Source: a bacterium (GTDB taxonomy: Bacteria > Myxococcota_A > Polyangia > Nannocystales > Nannocystaceae). From it: a stretch of 64,000 bases of DNA. The notes under the pieces are model-generated. The model worked only from the letters and a program-made list of their open reading frames with translations. It did not search any database and had not been told where the DNA came from. Position numbers and translations under genes: made by a program. Every line of letters starts with the position of its first letter. The first letter of the stretch is position 1. The stretch is taken from NCBI GenBank assembly GCA_024742475.1, contig JANSYI010000029.1:51028-115027 (forward strand), in the 5' to 3' direction. Shown one piece after another: positions 38,996-47,920 of the stretch.

Positions 38996-40534
38996 ATGCA
39001 GTCCTGGGCGCTGATGGCCACCCTGCTCGTCGCGGCTCCCGCCGAGTCGACGCCGGCATACTCGCCCGCGCAGGCCGAGGCCGACGTCGAGACGATCAAG
39101 ACCGATAGCTCGAAGGCCTACCTCGACGCGCGGGGCCGTCTCGAAGCCCATCCTCGCGTGGCGGCGGCGGCGGTCCGTGCCAGTCTCGACGCCGTCCCGG
39201 CGCCCGGCCCCTCGGAGCAGCGGCGGCTGCTCGGCGTGCTGGCCACCCTCGGGCAGCCCGAAGACCTCGACCGATTTGCGACCGCGCTGCGCCGGGTGCT
39301 CGTCAACGCGCCCGCAGGCGTCGACCCGGTCGAGCTCGCGCACCCGTGGCGCATGCTCCTGCTCGACCAGGGCGCGAGCGCGACCGGGCACCTGCAGCAG
39401 CTCGTCGGCGACGAAGCGCTGCCCCTCGAGGTGCGAGGCCAGCTGCTCGGCGACTGGGTCGACCTCCAGCCCGCCGCATCCACCGGTGAGATGGTGGTGC
39501 TCGTAGGTCGAGGCCAGCCCGAGCTCGAGCAGCAGCTTCGACGCGCCCTCGCCGACCGGTGCAAGCGGGACGCGACGGTCCGCGACGCCGTCGTGAAGGC
39601 GACCGACGCCGCGCTCGACGCCGCGCTCGGCGATCCTGCCGACGCCCAGGAGGCCCACGCCCGCGAGGCGCCCCGCCTGCCCGCCCTGCTGCGCTTTCGC
39701 GCTCGCGTCGGCGGTGATGAAGCCTCGCTCGCCGAGCGCCTCGCCGCCGTTGCGCTCTCCGAAGAGGCCCGCTTCGGGGCCCGCGTGGCCGCCACCCGAG
39801 GCCTGGGCGCGCTCCCCCCCGAACACGCCACCGCGCCGCTGCGCAGCCTCGCGCAGACCCAGCTCGAGCATGCGCGCGCCGGATCGCAGCGGGGCGAGAT
39901 CCTCGGGTGGCTCTCGCTGCAGAGCCTCGATGAGTCCGAGGCCGCCAGCGTGGCCGCGCGCTTCGAGCTGACCGCCTCCGAGGCCCCACGCCTGGCGAGC
40001 CTCGGCTTCGCCCTTGCGCCGCCGTCCCGAGCCGACGCGTGGCTGCCCGTCGCGCTCGACAACCCGTGGCCGCAAGTCCGCCAGGCGGCCTTCGAGCGCG
40101 TCGTCGCCCCGTGCAGCGACGATACCGTCGGCGTGCTCTCGACGCGCGGAAGCTCGACCGATCGCGGCGGTGACACCGACCGCGCCACCGCTCGCGCCGC
40201 CGTCGCAGGCCTGGGGCGATGCGCGACGCCCAGGGCGACCAAGTCGCTGCGCGCAATCCTGCTCAACACCAGCGGCGACATCGAGCTGCGCAGCGAAGCC
40301 GCGCGCCAGCTCGCACGCCTCGACGAGACCAAGCCGGTGGTCGACCTCCTGCGCGCGCGCCCCGAGCCCGCGTTTGCACGGCGCCTCGCCGCGGCGCTGC
40401 GTCACGCACCGGCCAGCGACGAGCGCATGGACGAGACGCTGTGTGCGTACGTCGAGCAGACCGGTCCCGTCGCCCGGGCGGCCGCCGACACGCTCGGCGC
40501 CCTGCACCCCGGCGACGCGAACCCTTGTGAGTGA
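38996..40534 (+). CDS. Secreted alpha-helical (HEAT-like) repeat protein
   Basis: A 512-residue protein with a short N-terminal signal (MQSWALMATLLVAAPAES). It continues as repeated antiparallel-helix units of about 30-40 residues (for example RFGARVAATRGLGALP and ELRSEAARQLARLDETK) typical of HEAT or PBS-lyase-like scaffolds. No catalytic motif is visible. It is convergent with the TPR gene, and the ends overlap a short dyad (GTGAGC...GCTCAC, 40531-40553) that may serve both as a weak terminator. A TATCGT hexamer lies 7 bp before the ATG, without a recognisable -35. Confidence 0.6.
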   Translation: MQSWALMATLLVAAPAESTPAYSPAQAEADVETIKTDSSKAYLDARGRLEAHPRVAAAAVRASLDAVPAPGPSEQRRLLGVLATLGQPEDLDRFATALRRVLVNAPAGVDPVELAHPWRMLLLDQGASATGHLQQLVGDEALPLEVRGQLLGDWVDLQPAASTGEMVVLVGRGQPELEQQLRRALADRCKRDATVRDAVVKATDAALDAALGDPADAQEAHAREAPRLPALLRFRARVGGDEASLAERLAAVALSEEARFGARVAATRGLGALPPEHATAPLRSLAQTQLEHARAGSQRGEILGWLSLQSLDESEAASVAARFELTASEAPRLASLGFALAPPSRADAWLPVALDNPWPQVRQAAFERVVAPCSDDTVGVLSTRGSSTDRGGDTDRATARAAVAGLGRCATPRATKSLRAILLNTSGDIELRSEAARQLARLDETKPVVDLLRARPEPAFARRLAAALRHAPASDERMDETLCAYVEQTGPVARAAADTLGALHPGDANPCE

Positions 40535-40549
40535 GCCCGAGGGGCCCGC

Positions 40550-41395
40550 TCACACCTCGACGTCGCCCGAGGCGGTGTCCAGACGCGCCTGGATCGCGTC
40601 CACGATGGCCCCTGCCTGCACCGGGTCCGCGACCGCGGGAAACGCTGTCGCGGGGTCCTCGGCCATCGCCAAGCAGGTCTCGAGATCCTCGCGCGCCTGC
40701 AGCTTGGCGTCCGAGCTCGCGTCCTCGGGCAGCAGCGCCGCCCGGTTGTAGAGCGCCTCGGCCCGCATCGCGCCGCTGGCCCCGCGCTCGAGCACTTCGG
40801 TGAAGTCCCGACGAGCGTGAAGCGGTCGACCGATCGCGCCGTTGGCTTGCCCCGCCCCGTGCACCGCCCACAGCATCGCGGGCTGGAACCTCCGCGCGTC
40901 GTCGAAACACGACAGCGCGAGCAACGGTGACTGCGGCAGCAGCTCGAACCCACGAGCGCACGACGCCTCGGCCGCCCGACGCCGCACGAACCCCTCCTGG
41001 GCGGCTTCACGGCGCGCTCGCGTCAGCAGGCGCTGTGCTCCATCCACCCCCGCGGCCGCGGTCACCTCGAAGTGCAGCACCGCGCGCCCGGCCTGGCGGG
41101 TGTCGAGCAGGGCGTTGCCCCGGTTGAAGTGTGCACGCAGCACGTCCTCATCGGGCTCGGACAGCGCCAGCGCGATGCCGAGGTCATCGACCGCGCCGGG
41201 CGTGTCGCCTTGAAGCGAGCGAATGCTGCCTCGCTCGAGATACCCCTGGGGGTGCAGCGGTAGGATTCGAATCGCCTCCTCGTACGCACCGCGGGCCTCG
41301 TCGAGCGCATCGCCGTTGGCGTGCTGACGACCCGCGTTGATGCGATCGGCAAACGCAGCCTGCGCCGCGGCGACGGGATCGGAGTCATCGGCCAT
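40550..41395 (-). CDS. TPR-repeat protein
   Basis: A 281-residue soluble protein with tetratricopeptide-type helix pairs: ALDEARGAYEEAIRILPLHPQGYLERG, TPGAVDDLGIALALSEPDEDVLRAHFNRGNALLD and RPLHARRDFTEVLERG, the last with MRAEALYNRAALL. No signal peptide, so probably a cytoplasmic scaffold. The ATG at 41395 (MADDSDPVAAA) is chosen; upstream codons are Gly/Arg-rich and unlikely. It lies 23 bp downstream of the Kelch-like lipoprotein gene and is probably cotranscribed with it. Confidence 0.65.
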   Translation of the reverse strand: MADDSDPVAAAQAAFADRINAGRQHANGDALDEARGAYEEAIRILPLHPQGYLERGSIRSLQGDTPGAVDDLGIALALSEPDEDVLRAHFNRGNALLDTRQAGRAVLHFEVTAAAGVDGAQRLLTRARREAAQEGFVRRRAAEASCARGFELLPQSPLLALSCFDDARRFQPAMLWAVHGAGQANGAIGRPLHARRDFTEVLERGASGAMRAEALYNRAALLPEDASSDAKLQAREDLETCLAMAEDPATAFPAVADPVQAGAIVDAIQARLDTASGDVEV

Positions 41396-41418
41396 GGCGC
41401 CCGATGGTACCCCCGAAA

Positions 41419-43491
41419 TCAGTTCCGGCTGAGCCGGAGCCCGCTGGCGCGCAACGTGCCCGCCCCGACGGCCCCCAGACCGACCGCGACCGCCTCGTCG
41501 CCCGACCACGGGCAGCGCGCGAACGCCTCCCCGTCCACGCGCACGTCGATCGCCCGCGGCGACACGACGAACCCGACGCTGTGACCGACGCCCGAGAGGT
41601 TCAGCCCCTCGTGGGAGCAGGTCACCTCCACCGCGCTGCCGTCGGCCTCACGCACCAGCAGCCGGACGTCGCTGACGCCCACGGCCAGCTCGGTCCGCGC
41701 GATGGCCCCGCGCGAGAACACGGCGTGCAGCTCGGGCGTGCCGTTGAACGCTTCGAAGGCCCCCTCGACGGCGAAGCGTCGGCTGCGGAAGCCGCGGAAG
41801 TGCACCCAGGTGGCCGCGAAGTCCGTGCTTCGGGCCGGGTCGGGCTCGAAGAGCAAGGTCTCCGAGGGCAGCGCCGCGCTGATTCGAGGTTCGACCCCCG
41901 CGCGGTCGTGCAGCACCAGCGCGCCGCCGACGGGCGACGAGACATCGGGCGTCCCCTCATCGGGGCCGTCGAGCAGCGGACGAAACCGGGTGATGACGGG
42001 GTTGGCCAACGAGCCCGAGGCCGGGACGCGGCCGCCGACGGTCAGCACGGTGCCATCGGCGAGCATGACCGAGGCGCCACCGATGCGCTGCCCCGGCGGC
42101 TGGTAGGTCCTGCCGGGCCGGGGTGCCGAGAGGTCGACCGCATCGGCGCCGCTGCGCCCGAGGATGCCCGCGTGCAGCACGAAGCCGCCCACCATCACGC
42201 GCTCCCCCCACAAGCCGACCATGGAGCGGCGCACGTCCAGCCTCGCCTCGGGCGTCAGGAAACACGGCGCGTCTTCGCCGGTGCACCACCCCTCGAGCTG
42301 CTCGACGTGGTTCTGATCCACCCGCCAGAGCGTGCCGTCGCTGAGCGTGAGCACGATCAAGCCCCCTTCGAGGAGCGCGGCGCCGACGATGTCCCGCCCC
42401 CCGAGCACCTCGAGGAGCGCGGGGCCGTATTGCGTCCACGCGCCGGTTCCCGGCAGCAACACCTCGATGTCGCGCACGTTCGCGCCCTCGTCGTCGCGCC
42501 CTCCGACGGCAAACACCACGCCGTCTCGGGACGCGAGCAGCATGTGGTCGTAGCGCGGGTGCAGCATCGAGGGTGCGACCTCGAACGAGAGCCCGCCTCC
42601 ATCATGGCGAACGTAGAACCCCGAGCGCAGCACTGTCGCCGCAGAGGGCTCGCATTCGGTGCCGTCGAAGAACGCGCAGCCCCCCTGCACGAGCACCCGT
42701 CCGTCGGGCAGCGCGACGGCGCCGTGAAATGCTCGCCCGCTGGCCGCAGTCCCACCGAGGGAGATCGGCCGGGCCGCATGCACGGTCACCGCGAGCGAGC
42801 CGGGGTCGACGTCGATCTGCACGGCGTCCGCGCTGGGGACCGCCTCCCCGGTCGCGCCGCCGACCAGGACGAACGAGTTGCCGTCGATCGCGGTGAGCGT
42901 GTGGCCCACCGAGGGACGCTCCAGCGTCGCCTGAGCGACCTCGACCTCGTCCCGGTCGTCGCGGAGCACGAACAGCTGATCGAACAGCTCGGCGTTCTGT
43001 CCGACCCCCCCGGCGGCGAGGATGACCCCGGACTCCGCGACCGCGACCGCGGCGCGATCGCGTGGAGAGAGCGCGGCCTCGACCGGGCACAGCTGGTCGG
43101 GGGGTGAGAAGTAGACGGGTTGCGTCCCCTCGAGCGGCAAACGGGGCGTACGGCCCACCGCGAGCACGACGGACTCCCCGAAGAGGCCCTCGACGGTCAC
43201 CGCGTCCACGCCATCGGGGAGGTCCTCGAGCGAGGCTCGGCCGCCATCGAGCAGCACCGAATCGGCCTCCGCAACGGGCAGGTCACCCCGCGCCCGCACC
43301 CGTACCGCGGTGAGGGCCTCTCCCTCGAGACCACACCCCCAAAGCGGCTGCAGGACGGCTTCGCGCCCCTGCGAGCACCCCAGCGGCGTCAGGCTCAGCG
43401 TCGCGAGACCGAGCGCCCAACCGAAGGCCGCAGCCCCCCGCGAAGACCGCGTCCGGCGGCCTCCCGCGCGGCCTGCTCTAGGCGTCGCCAT
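41419..43491 (-). CDS. Kelch-like beta-propeller lipoprotein
   Basis: A 690-residue protein with a long basic n-region, a hydrophobic core and a lipobox (LTPLGC, Cys39). The mature part has Kelch-type blades with GG doublets: VILAAGGVGQN, SFVLVGGATGEA, RVLVQGGCAFF, VVFAVGGRDDEG, VMVGGFVLHAG and VLTVGGRVPASG. The C-terminal 180 residues look like a concanavalin-A/LamG-type beta sandwich. No galactose-oxidase copper ligands are evident. It is probably an outer-membrane or surface binding protein of unknown ligand. It starts 9 bp from the divergent kinase gene, so the two promoters must overlap coding sequence. Confidence 0.65.
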   Translation of the reverse strand: MATPRAGRAGGRRTRSSRGAAAFGWALGLATLSLTPLGCSQGREAVLQPLWGCGLEGEALTAVRVRARGDLPVAEADSVLLDGGRASLEDLPDGVDAVTVEGLFGESVVLAVGRTPRLPLEGTQPVYFSPPDQLCPVEAALSPRDRAAVAVAESGVILAAGGVGQNAELFDQLFVLRDDRDEVEVAQATLERPSVGHTLTAIDGNSFVLVGGATGEAVPSADAVQIDVDPGSLAVTVHAARPISLGGTAASGRAFHGAVALPDGRVLVQGGCAFFDGTECEPSAATVLRSGFYVRHDGGGLSFEVAPSMLHPRYDHMLLASRDGVVFAVGGRDDEGANVRDIEVLLPGTGAWTQYGPALLEVLGGRDIVGAALLEGGLIVLTLSDGTLWRVDQNHVEQLEGWCTGEDAPCFLTPEARLDVRRSMVGLWGERVMVGGFVLHAGILGRSGADAVDLSAPRPGRTYQPPGQRIGGASVMLADGTVLTVGGRVPASGSLANPVITRFRPLLDGPDEGTPDVSSPVGGALVLHDRAGVEPRISAALPSETLLFEPDPARSTDFAATWVHFRGFRSRRFAVEGAFEAFNGTPELHAVFSRGAIARTELAVGVSDVRLLVREADGSAVEVTCSHEGLNLSGVGHSVGFVVSPRAIDVRVDGEAFARCPWSGDEAVAVGLGAVGAGTLRASGLRLSRN

Positions 43492-43500
43492 GAGCCCATC

Positions 43501-45384
43501 ATGCTACCATGGCAGACGGTGTCGATCGTCGACGCGGACGGAAGCCTGGCCGAGGACTCGCCTCCCAACGCGCCTTTGGGGCGCGAGTTCGGGAAGTACC
43601 GGCTGACCCGGAGGCTGGCCCGCGGCGGCATGGGCGAGGTGTACCTGGCGCGGCTCGTGGGCGAGCTGGGCTTCGAGCGAGAGCTCGTCATCAAGACGAT
43701 CCTCCCCGAGCTGGCCGAGAAGCCGCGGTTCATCGAGATGTTTGCGGCCGAGGCCAAGACCGCGGTCGCCCTGTCCCATGGGAACATCGTGCCCGCGTAC
43801 GAGCTCGGGCGCGCCGCCGACACGTTCTACATCGCGATGGGCTACGTCGATGGCCCCTCGGTCGCGCAGCTGCTCGAGGTCGCGAAGCTCAAGCACCTCG
43901 AGCCCGACATCCCCGCTGGCCTGCACGTCATGCGCGGCGTACTCGCCGGGCTGACCTACGCGCACCGCGAGGAGCCGGGGCGTCCGGCGGTCGTGCACCG
44001 CGACATCACGCCGCGCAACGTGCTCATCGACCGCAGCGGGCAGGTGCGCATCGTGGACTTCGGCATCGCCGCGCCCGCCCGCCGCCAGGTCGGCGTGCGC
44101 GCCGGGTCGATCGGGTACATGTCGCCCGAGCAGGCCCGCGGCGACGCGGCAGACCCTCGCGCAGACGTGTTCTCGGCCGGCTGCCTGCTCTACGAGCTGT
44201 GCACGCACGAGCGTGCCTTTCCCAAGGAGGGGGTGTGGACGCTCCCGGTGTTCGACGCCGTGCCGCCGGAGGTGCGTGGGCCACTCGAGCGCGCCCTGGC
44301 GATCGATCCCGACGAGCGGTTCAAGGACGCCTCCGAGCTTACCGGCGCCCTGCGGGGCGCGTTCTCCAAGTACGCCGGGGCTTACGACGACGCGGCCCTC
44401 GCCCGTACGGTCGCCGATCTCTTCCCCTTCGGCTGGGGACGCGGAGACGACCGCGAGTCGCACGACTCGGGCGAGCGCCCGATCCCCGCCGGGCCGAGCG
44501 AAACCTACGCCACCCGGCTGACCGCCGTCACCGGCATCGACCCCAACGCGGCACCGCCACCGAGCGACGACCCCACCGAGTCGACACCGGCCCGCCCCGA
44601 GCCCACCGGACCTCAGCGGGTCGTCGCCGATGCGGCGCCCCCGACCGAACCCACGAGCGTGTCCGCTGCCCAGACGGGCGAGCGCGCCGAGGGAGGCGTT
44701 CGCATGTCGTCGATGGCGATGGTCCTCGGCGCGCTGGGCATCGGCATCGCGGCGTTCGCAATCGGCCGAACCGACTCGTTCGCCGACGCTCCCGCGGCCG
44801 AGGTCCGTCAGCGCGAAGCGCCGCCCTTGCGCTCGAGCACGGCGGGCCGATCCGCCCCTGCGCCCGGGCCCACCAAGCGGTTGGGCTCGGCGACGGCGCC
44901 CTCGCCCGCCATGGCCCCCGAAGCGCCCGAGCCCCCCACGCCCACGCGGCAGCCACTCGCCGTCGAACCCGAGACGGCGCGCGTGGAGGTCGACGGGACG
45001 ACGCTCGAGGGGGACACGGTCACGGTGCCCCCCGAGGGCACCGTCGAGGTCCGCGTCAGCGCGCGCGGGTTCAAACCCAAGACGCTGTCGCTGTCGGCGG
45101 CCACCACGAGCGAGACGCCGCTGAAGGTTGCGCTCGAGCCCGTGCCCACCAAGCCTCGAGAGCCCGGCGGGCTCCGGGTGCTCGCGCCCACCGTCGCGTG
45201 GGCCGAGGTTCGCGTCGACGGCAAGAAGGTCGGCAACACGCCGACGCGCCGCATCTCCCTGCCCAGTGGTCGCCACCGGGTCGAGGTTCGCTGCGTCCCC
45301 GACGTGTGCTCCCCGGCGCGCACGCTCTACAAGCAGAGCGTGACCATCGAGCCCGGCAAGCTCACCAGAGTCGACGCCAAGTGA
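43501..45384 (+). CDS. Transmembrane Ser/Thr protein kinase with PEGA domains
   Basis: A 627-residue eukaryotic-like kinase. The Pkn/Hanks domain (about 33-310) has the glycine loop RGGMGEVYLA, catalytic Lys65, HRDITPRN (166-173) and DFG (186-188), so it should be active. A Pro/Thr-rich juxtamembrane region, one TM (about 402-421) and two periplasmic PEGA modules (about 492-545 and 560-615; VEVDGTTLEGDTVTVPPEG, VRVDGKKVGNTPTRRISLP) follow. PEGA repeats are common in myxobacterial surface proteins. The start ATG at 43501 is tentative; GTG at 43519 is possible. Confidence 0.85.
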   Translation: MLPWQTVSIVDADGSLAEDSPPNAPLGREFGKYRLTRRLARGGMGEVYLARLVGELGFERELVIKTILPELAEKPRFIEMFAAEAKTAVALSHGNIVPAYELGRAADTFYIAMGYVDGPSVAQLLEVAKLKHLEPDIPAGLHVMRGVLAGLTYAHREEPGRPAVVHRDITPRNVLIDRSGQVRIVDFGIAAPARRQVGVRAGSIGYMSPEQARGDAADPRADVFSAGCLLYELCTHERAFPKEGVWTLPVFDAVPPEVRGPLERALAIDPDERFKDASELTGALRGAFSKYAGAYDDAALARTVADLFPFGWGRGDDRESHDSGERPIPAGPSETYATRLTAVTGIDPNAAPPPSDDPTESTPARPEPTGPQRVVADAAPPTEPTSVSAAQTGERAEGGVRMSSMAMVLGALGIGIAAFAIGRTDSFADAPAAEVRQREAPPLRSSTAGRSAPAPGPTKRLGSATAPSPAMAPEAPEPPTPTRQPLAVEPETARVEVDGTTLEGDTVTVPPEGTVEVRVSARGFKPKTLSLSAATTSETPLKVALEPVPTKPREPGGLRVLAPTVAWAEVRVDGKKVGNTPTRRISLPSGRHRVEVRCVPDVCSPARTLYKQSVTIEPGKLTRVDAK

Positions 45385-45396
45385 CCCGCTCGGGGC

Positions 45397-46608
45397 TCAG
45401 GGCCGCAGGAACTCATCGGTCACGACGACCGACGAAGCCGGATCACGGGTCCCCAGCACCACCCCGGTCGTGACCGCCCCGGCCACCACGGTGCCGGCGA
45501 CGACCCAGATCCACGCCCGACGAAACCAGGGCTTGGTCGGGCGCACGTCGTTTCCCCCAGGAGGCTCGATGGGCACCAGCGGCTCTCCGATGTCTGCGAC
45601 CACCGGCGGCGCGGGCTCGGGCCACGGCGCTGGGTCGAGCAAGACGCCGCGCTCCGCGTCGTAGCCGCCAACATCCCAGTCTGCGTCCGCCAGCCCGTCG
45701 AGCGCTGCGCCCTCGGAGTACCAGGGCTCTCCGAAGTCATCGCCACACGCGTAGCTCTGCACGCCGAAGCGTCGCCCCCGCTGCCGCACCATCACCAGCA
45801 CGTCGAGGCCGAGCCGCTCGCAGATCCGTTCGGCGGCGGCGCGAGTACGTGGAAGGTCGGCCGGAGTCGAGGCCTCGGGCGCTTCGAGCACGATGGGAGC
45901 TCCATCGAACACGGCGGCGCTCGCTCCAGCGCCGGGCCAGTGCACCACGACGAAGTGTTCGCCGGGCGGGACGGGCCGTAGCCCGCCGATGCCGTCGATC
46001 TCGATCTGCGCGCGGCCGACGTCCGCACCGTCGAACGCGGGCACGACCCAACGCGAGCGGTCGGCGAGGACTTCGGCCCGGACCGTCTCGTACGAGGCGA
46101 CGACGTCGGGGGGCACCTCGCGGCCCGAGAGCTGGGCCTGGGGATCGACCGCGATCGCGGCTCTCCACGCTTCCTCTGTCGCCTCGTCGTCGGCGCTCGT
46201 CCACGCGACCCGGCCGCGCAGGACGTGGAGTTGCCAGGCCATGGACGAGGCCATGGGGAGCCCCGGCTGCTGGCGAAGCCTGGCCAAGACGACGTCGGCC
46301 TGCGCGGTGGCGGCGGGCAGGTCTCCGGCGCGGAACTGTGCAACGGCGAGCTCGACGCGCGCCTGCAGGTCGGAGATCTCGCGCGCGGCGGCCGGATCCA
46401 TGCGGTACGCCTCGAGGCGCCGCGCCAGCGTGATCGCGCCGAGCACCAGCCTGTCGGGCGGCACGCCAAAGACCGCGGCGACCTCGGCCGCGACCCGTTG
46501 CTGGTCCGCGACATCCGCCGTAGCCTCTTCGTGCCAGGCCACACCGACCCGCGTGGCGGGACCGGACGGCGCGGCGGCGAGCCAGGCTGCGATGGCGAAC
46601 GAGATCAC
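45397..46608 (-). CDS. Secreted protein with PEGA-like strand pair and C-terminal membrane anchor
   Basis: A 403-residue protein starting at GTG. It has a short signal (ISFAIAAWLAAAPS), then helical TPR-like segments (about 75-160), a beta pair (AQIEIDGIGGLRPVPPGEHFVVV) resembling a PEGA unit, and a DUF-like region with CERLGLDVLVMVRQRG. One membrane segment lies near the end (WIWVVAGTVVAGAVTTGVVLG, about 370-392). This plan, periplasmic domain plus C-terminal TM, recurs beside myxobacterial kinases. It is convergent with the PEGA kinase gene (12 bp apart) and may sense the same signal. Function unknown. Confidence 0.6.
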   Translation of the reverse strand: MISFAIAAWLAAAPSGPATRVGVAWHEEATADVADQQRVAAEVAAVFGVPPDRLVLGAITLARRLEAYRMDPAAAREISDLQARVELAVAQFRAGDLPAATAQADVVLARLRQQPGLPMASSMAWQLHVLRGRVAWTSADDEATEEAWRAAIAVDPQAQLSGREVPPDVVASYETVRAEVLADRSRWVVPAFDGADVGRAQIEIDGIGGLRPVPPGEHFVVVHWPGAGASAAVFDGAPIVLEAPEASTPADLPRTRAAAERICERLGLDVLVMVRQRGRRFGVQSYACGDDFGEPWYSEGAALDGLADADWDVGGYDAERGVLLDPAPWPEPAPPVVADIGEPLVPIEPPGGNDVRPTKPWFRRAWIWVVAGTVVAGAVTTGVVLGTRDPASSVVVTDEFLRP

Positions 46609-47842
46609 GGATCCCCCCGACGATAGCGCCTCGGGAGCCCAAGCGGCGAACACGAAGGTTCCGCGGCCCTCGCTTCGCCGCGTCGAGCGGGTGGAGCGAG
46701 TCCACGACGGTGAACGCGTGCTCATCCTGCGGGACCCCATGGGCGTCGCGGAGTCGTTCGCCCTCGACGCACAGTTCGCGCCCGTGCTCGACCTGCTCGA
46801 CGGATCGCGCACCGTCGTACAGGTCCGACAGTCGCTACGCATGCGCGGCGTGCTCGACCTGCCCGCCGGCGCCCTCACGGAGTTCGTCGAGGATCTGCGG
46901 GCCGAGGGCTGGCTCGACGACGACGTCTTTCGTGAGCGATGGGCGGCCATGCACGCCGACTTCCTCGACGAGGATCCGCGGGCCCCACGATTCGCCGGGC
47001 TGCTCTACCCCGACGGCCAAGCGCCACTGCGCGCGGCGTACGACGCCCTCCTCGGCGAGCGTCGCCGCGTTCGCGAGGGCAGCCCGGTGCTCGGCGTGCT
47101 CGTCCCGCACGGCCCGCTCGAGCTGGTCGGCGAGACGCTCGCGCAGACGCTGCACGACCTCCCTCGCGCCGAGGATCTCGACTGCGTGGTCGTCCTGGGC
47201 ACCGACCACGGGCCCGGGCTGCTGCCCTACGCCGCGGCCCGCCGAGGGTTCGACACGCCGCTGGGCCCCGTCCCCGCGCATCAGCCCATCCTCTCCGCCC
47301 TCGACCGACGCATCGAGTGGGCGTTCCGCGAGGAGCTGCGCCACCGCAACGCGCACAGCATCGAGCTGGCCGCCGTGACGCTGCGAGCGCTGTATGGCGA
47401 CGCCGTGCCGAGGATCATTCCGGTGCTGTGCGGCGCGGGCGTGCTGCGGACCCGCGATCCCGAGGCGGGAGAGCGGTTCACGGCCACCCTGGAGGCGCTG
47501 CTGGAGGGGCACCGCGCGCTCGTGTGGGCCAGCGCCGAGCTCAGCCACGGCGGTGTTGCCTACGGCCGCCCGGAGCTCGACCGCGCGGGCGTTGCGTCCC
47601 TCGAGGACAGGGATCGCGGCTGCCTCGACGACCTGGTGCGGGGCCGGCTCTCGGCCCTCGCCAAGAAGTGCCGCGCCGACCATCCTCAAGGGCGCCCCAG
47701 CGGAGGCGCGGTCATGAGCACGCTTCGGCAGCTGCTCCCCGACGCGCGGGCCGAAGTCGCGGCCTATCGGGCCGTCGACGTCCCGAGCGACGACCCGAGC
47801 CCCAGCGTGGCCGGCCTCGCGGGTGTTCGTTTCCTGAGGTAG
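46592..47842 (+). CDS. MEMO1-family (AmmeMemoRadiSam system B-like) protein with PqqD-like N-terminus
   Basis: A 416-residue protein. The N-terminal part (about 25-115) has RDPMGVAESFALDAQF, VLDLLDGSRTVVQVRQ and LTEFVEDLRAEGWLDDD, the pattern of PqqD/winged-helix recognition modules in peptide-modifying systems. Residues about 125-400 are the MEMO domain (LGVLVPHGPLELVGET, VVVLGTDHGPGL, NAHSIELAAVTLRAL, WASAELSHGG), a dioxygenase-like fold of uncertain activity. No radical-SAM or AMMECR1 partner gene is nearby. The ATG at 46592 overlaps the divergent gene's start by 17 bp; the true start may be further in. Confidence 0.72.
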   Translation: MANEITDPPDDSASGAQAANTKVPRPSLRRVERVERVHDGERVLILRDPMGVAESFALDAQFAPVLDLLDGSRTVVQVRQSLRMRGVLDLPAGALTEFVEDLRAEGWLDDDVFRERWAAMHADFLDEDPRAPRFAGLLYPDGQAPLRAAYDALLGERRRVREGSPVLGVLVPHGPLELVGETLAQTLHDLPRAEDLDCVVVLGTDHGPGLLPYAAARRGFDTPLGPVPAHQPILSALDRRIEWAFREELRHRNAHSIELAAVTLRALYGDAVPRIIPVLCGAGVLRTRDPEAGERFTATLEALLEGHRALVWASAELSHGGVAYGRPELDRAGVASLEDRDRGCLDDLVRGRLSALAKKCRADHPQGRPSGGAVMSTLRQLLPDARAEVAAYRAVDVPSDDPSPSVAGLAGVRFLR

Positions 47843-47856
47843 CCAGAACGACGAAA

Positions 47857-47892
47857 CCCGGCGTGCGTGCTCGAAAACACGCAGATGCCGGG
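47857..47892. terminator. Bidirectional terminator-like hairpin between MEMO and TetR genes
   Basis: CCCGGC and TGCGTG (47857-47868) pair with CACGCA and GCCGGG (47877-47892) around CTCGAAAA, with one side bulge. It sits in the 78-bp gap between the convergent genes and can serve both. No U-tract on either strand. Confidence 0.55.
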
Positions 47893-47920
47893 CGTTGGCC
47901 CCTGGTCCCGCGGCCGCCGA

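Noticed and set aside
40531..40553. Dyad GTGAGC...GCTCAC as a convincing terminator
   Set aside because: Only 6 bp, overlapping both stop codons and without T-tracts; mentioned with the gene but not listed separately.
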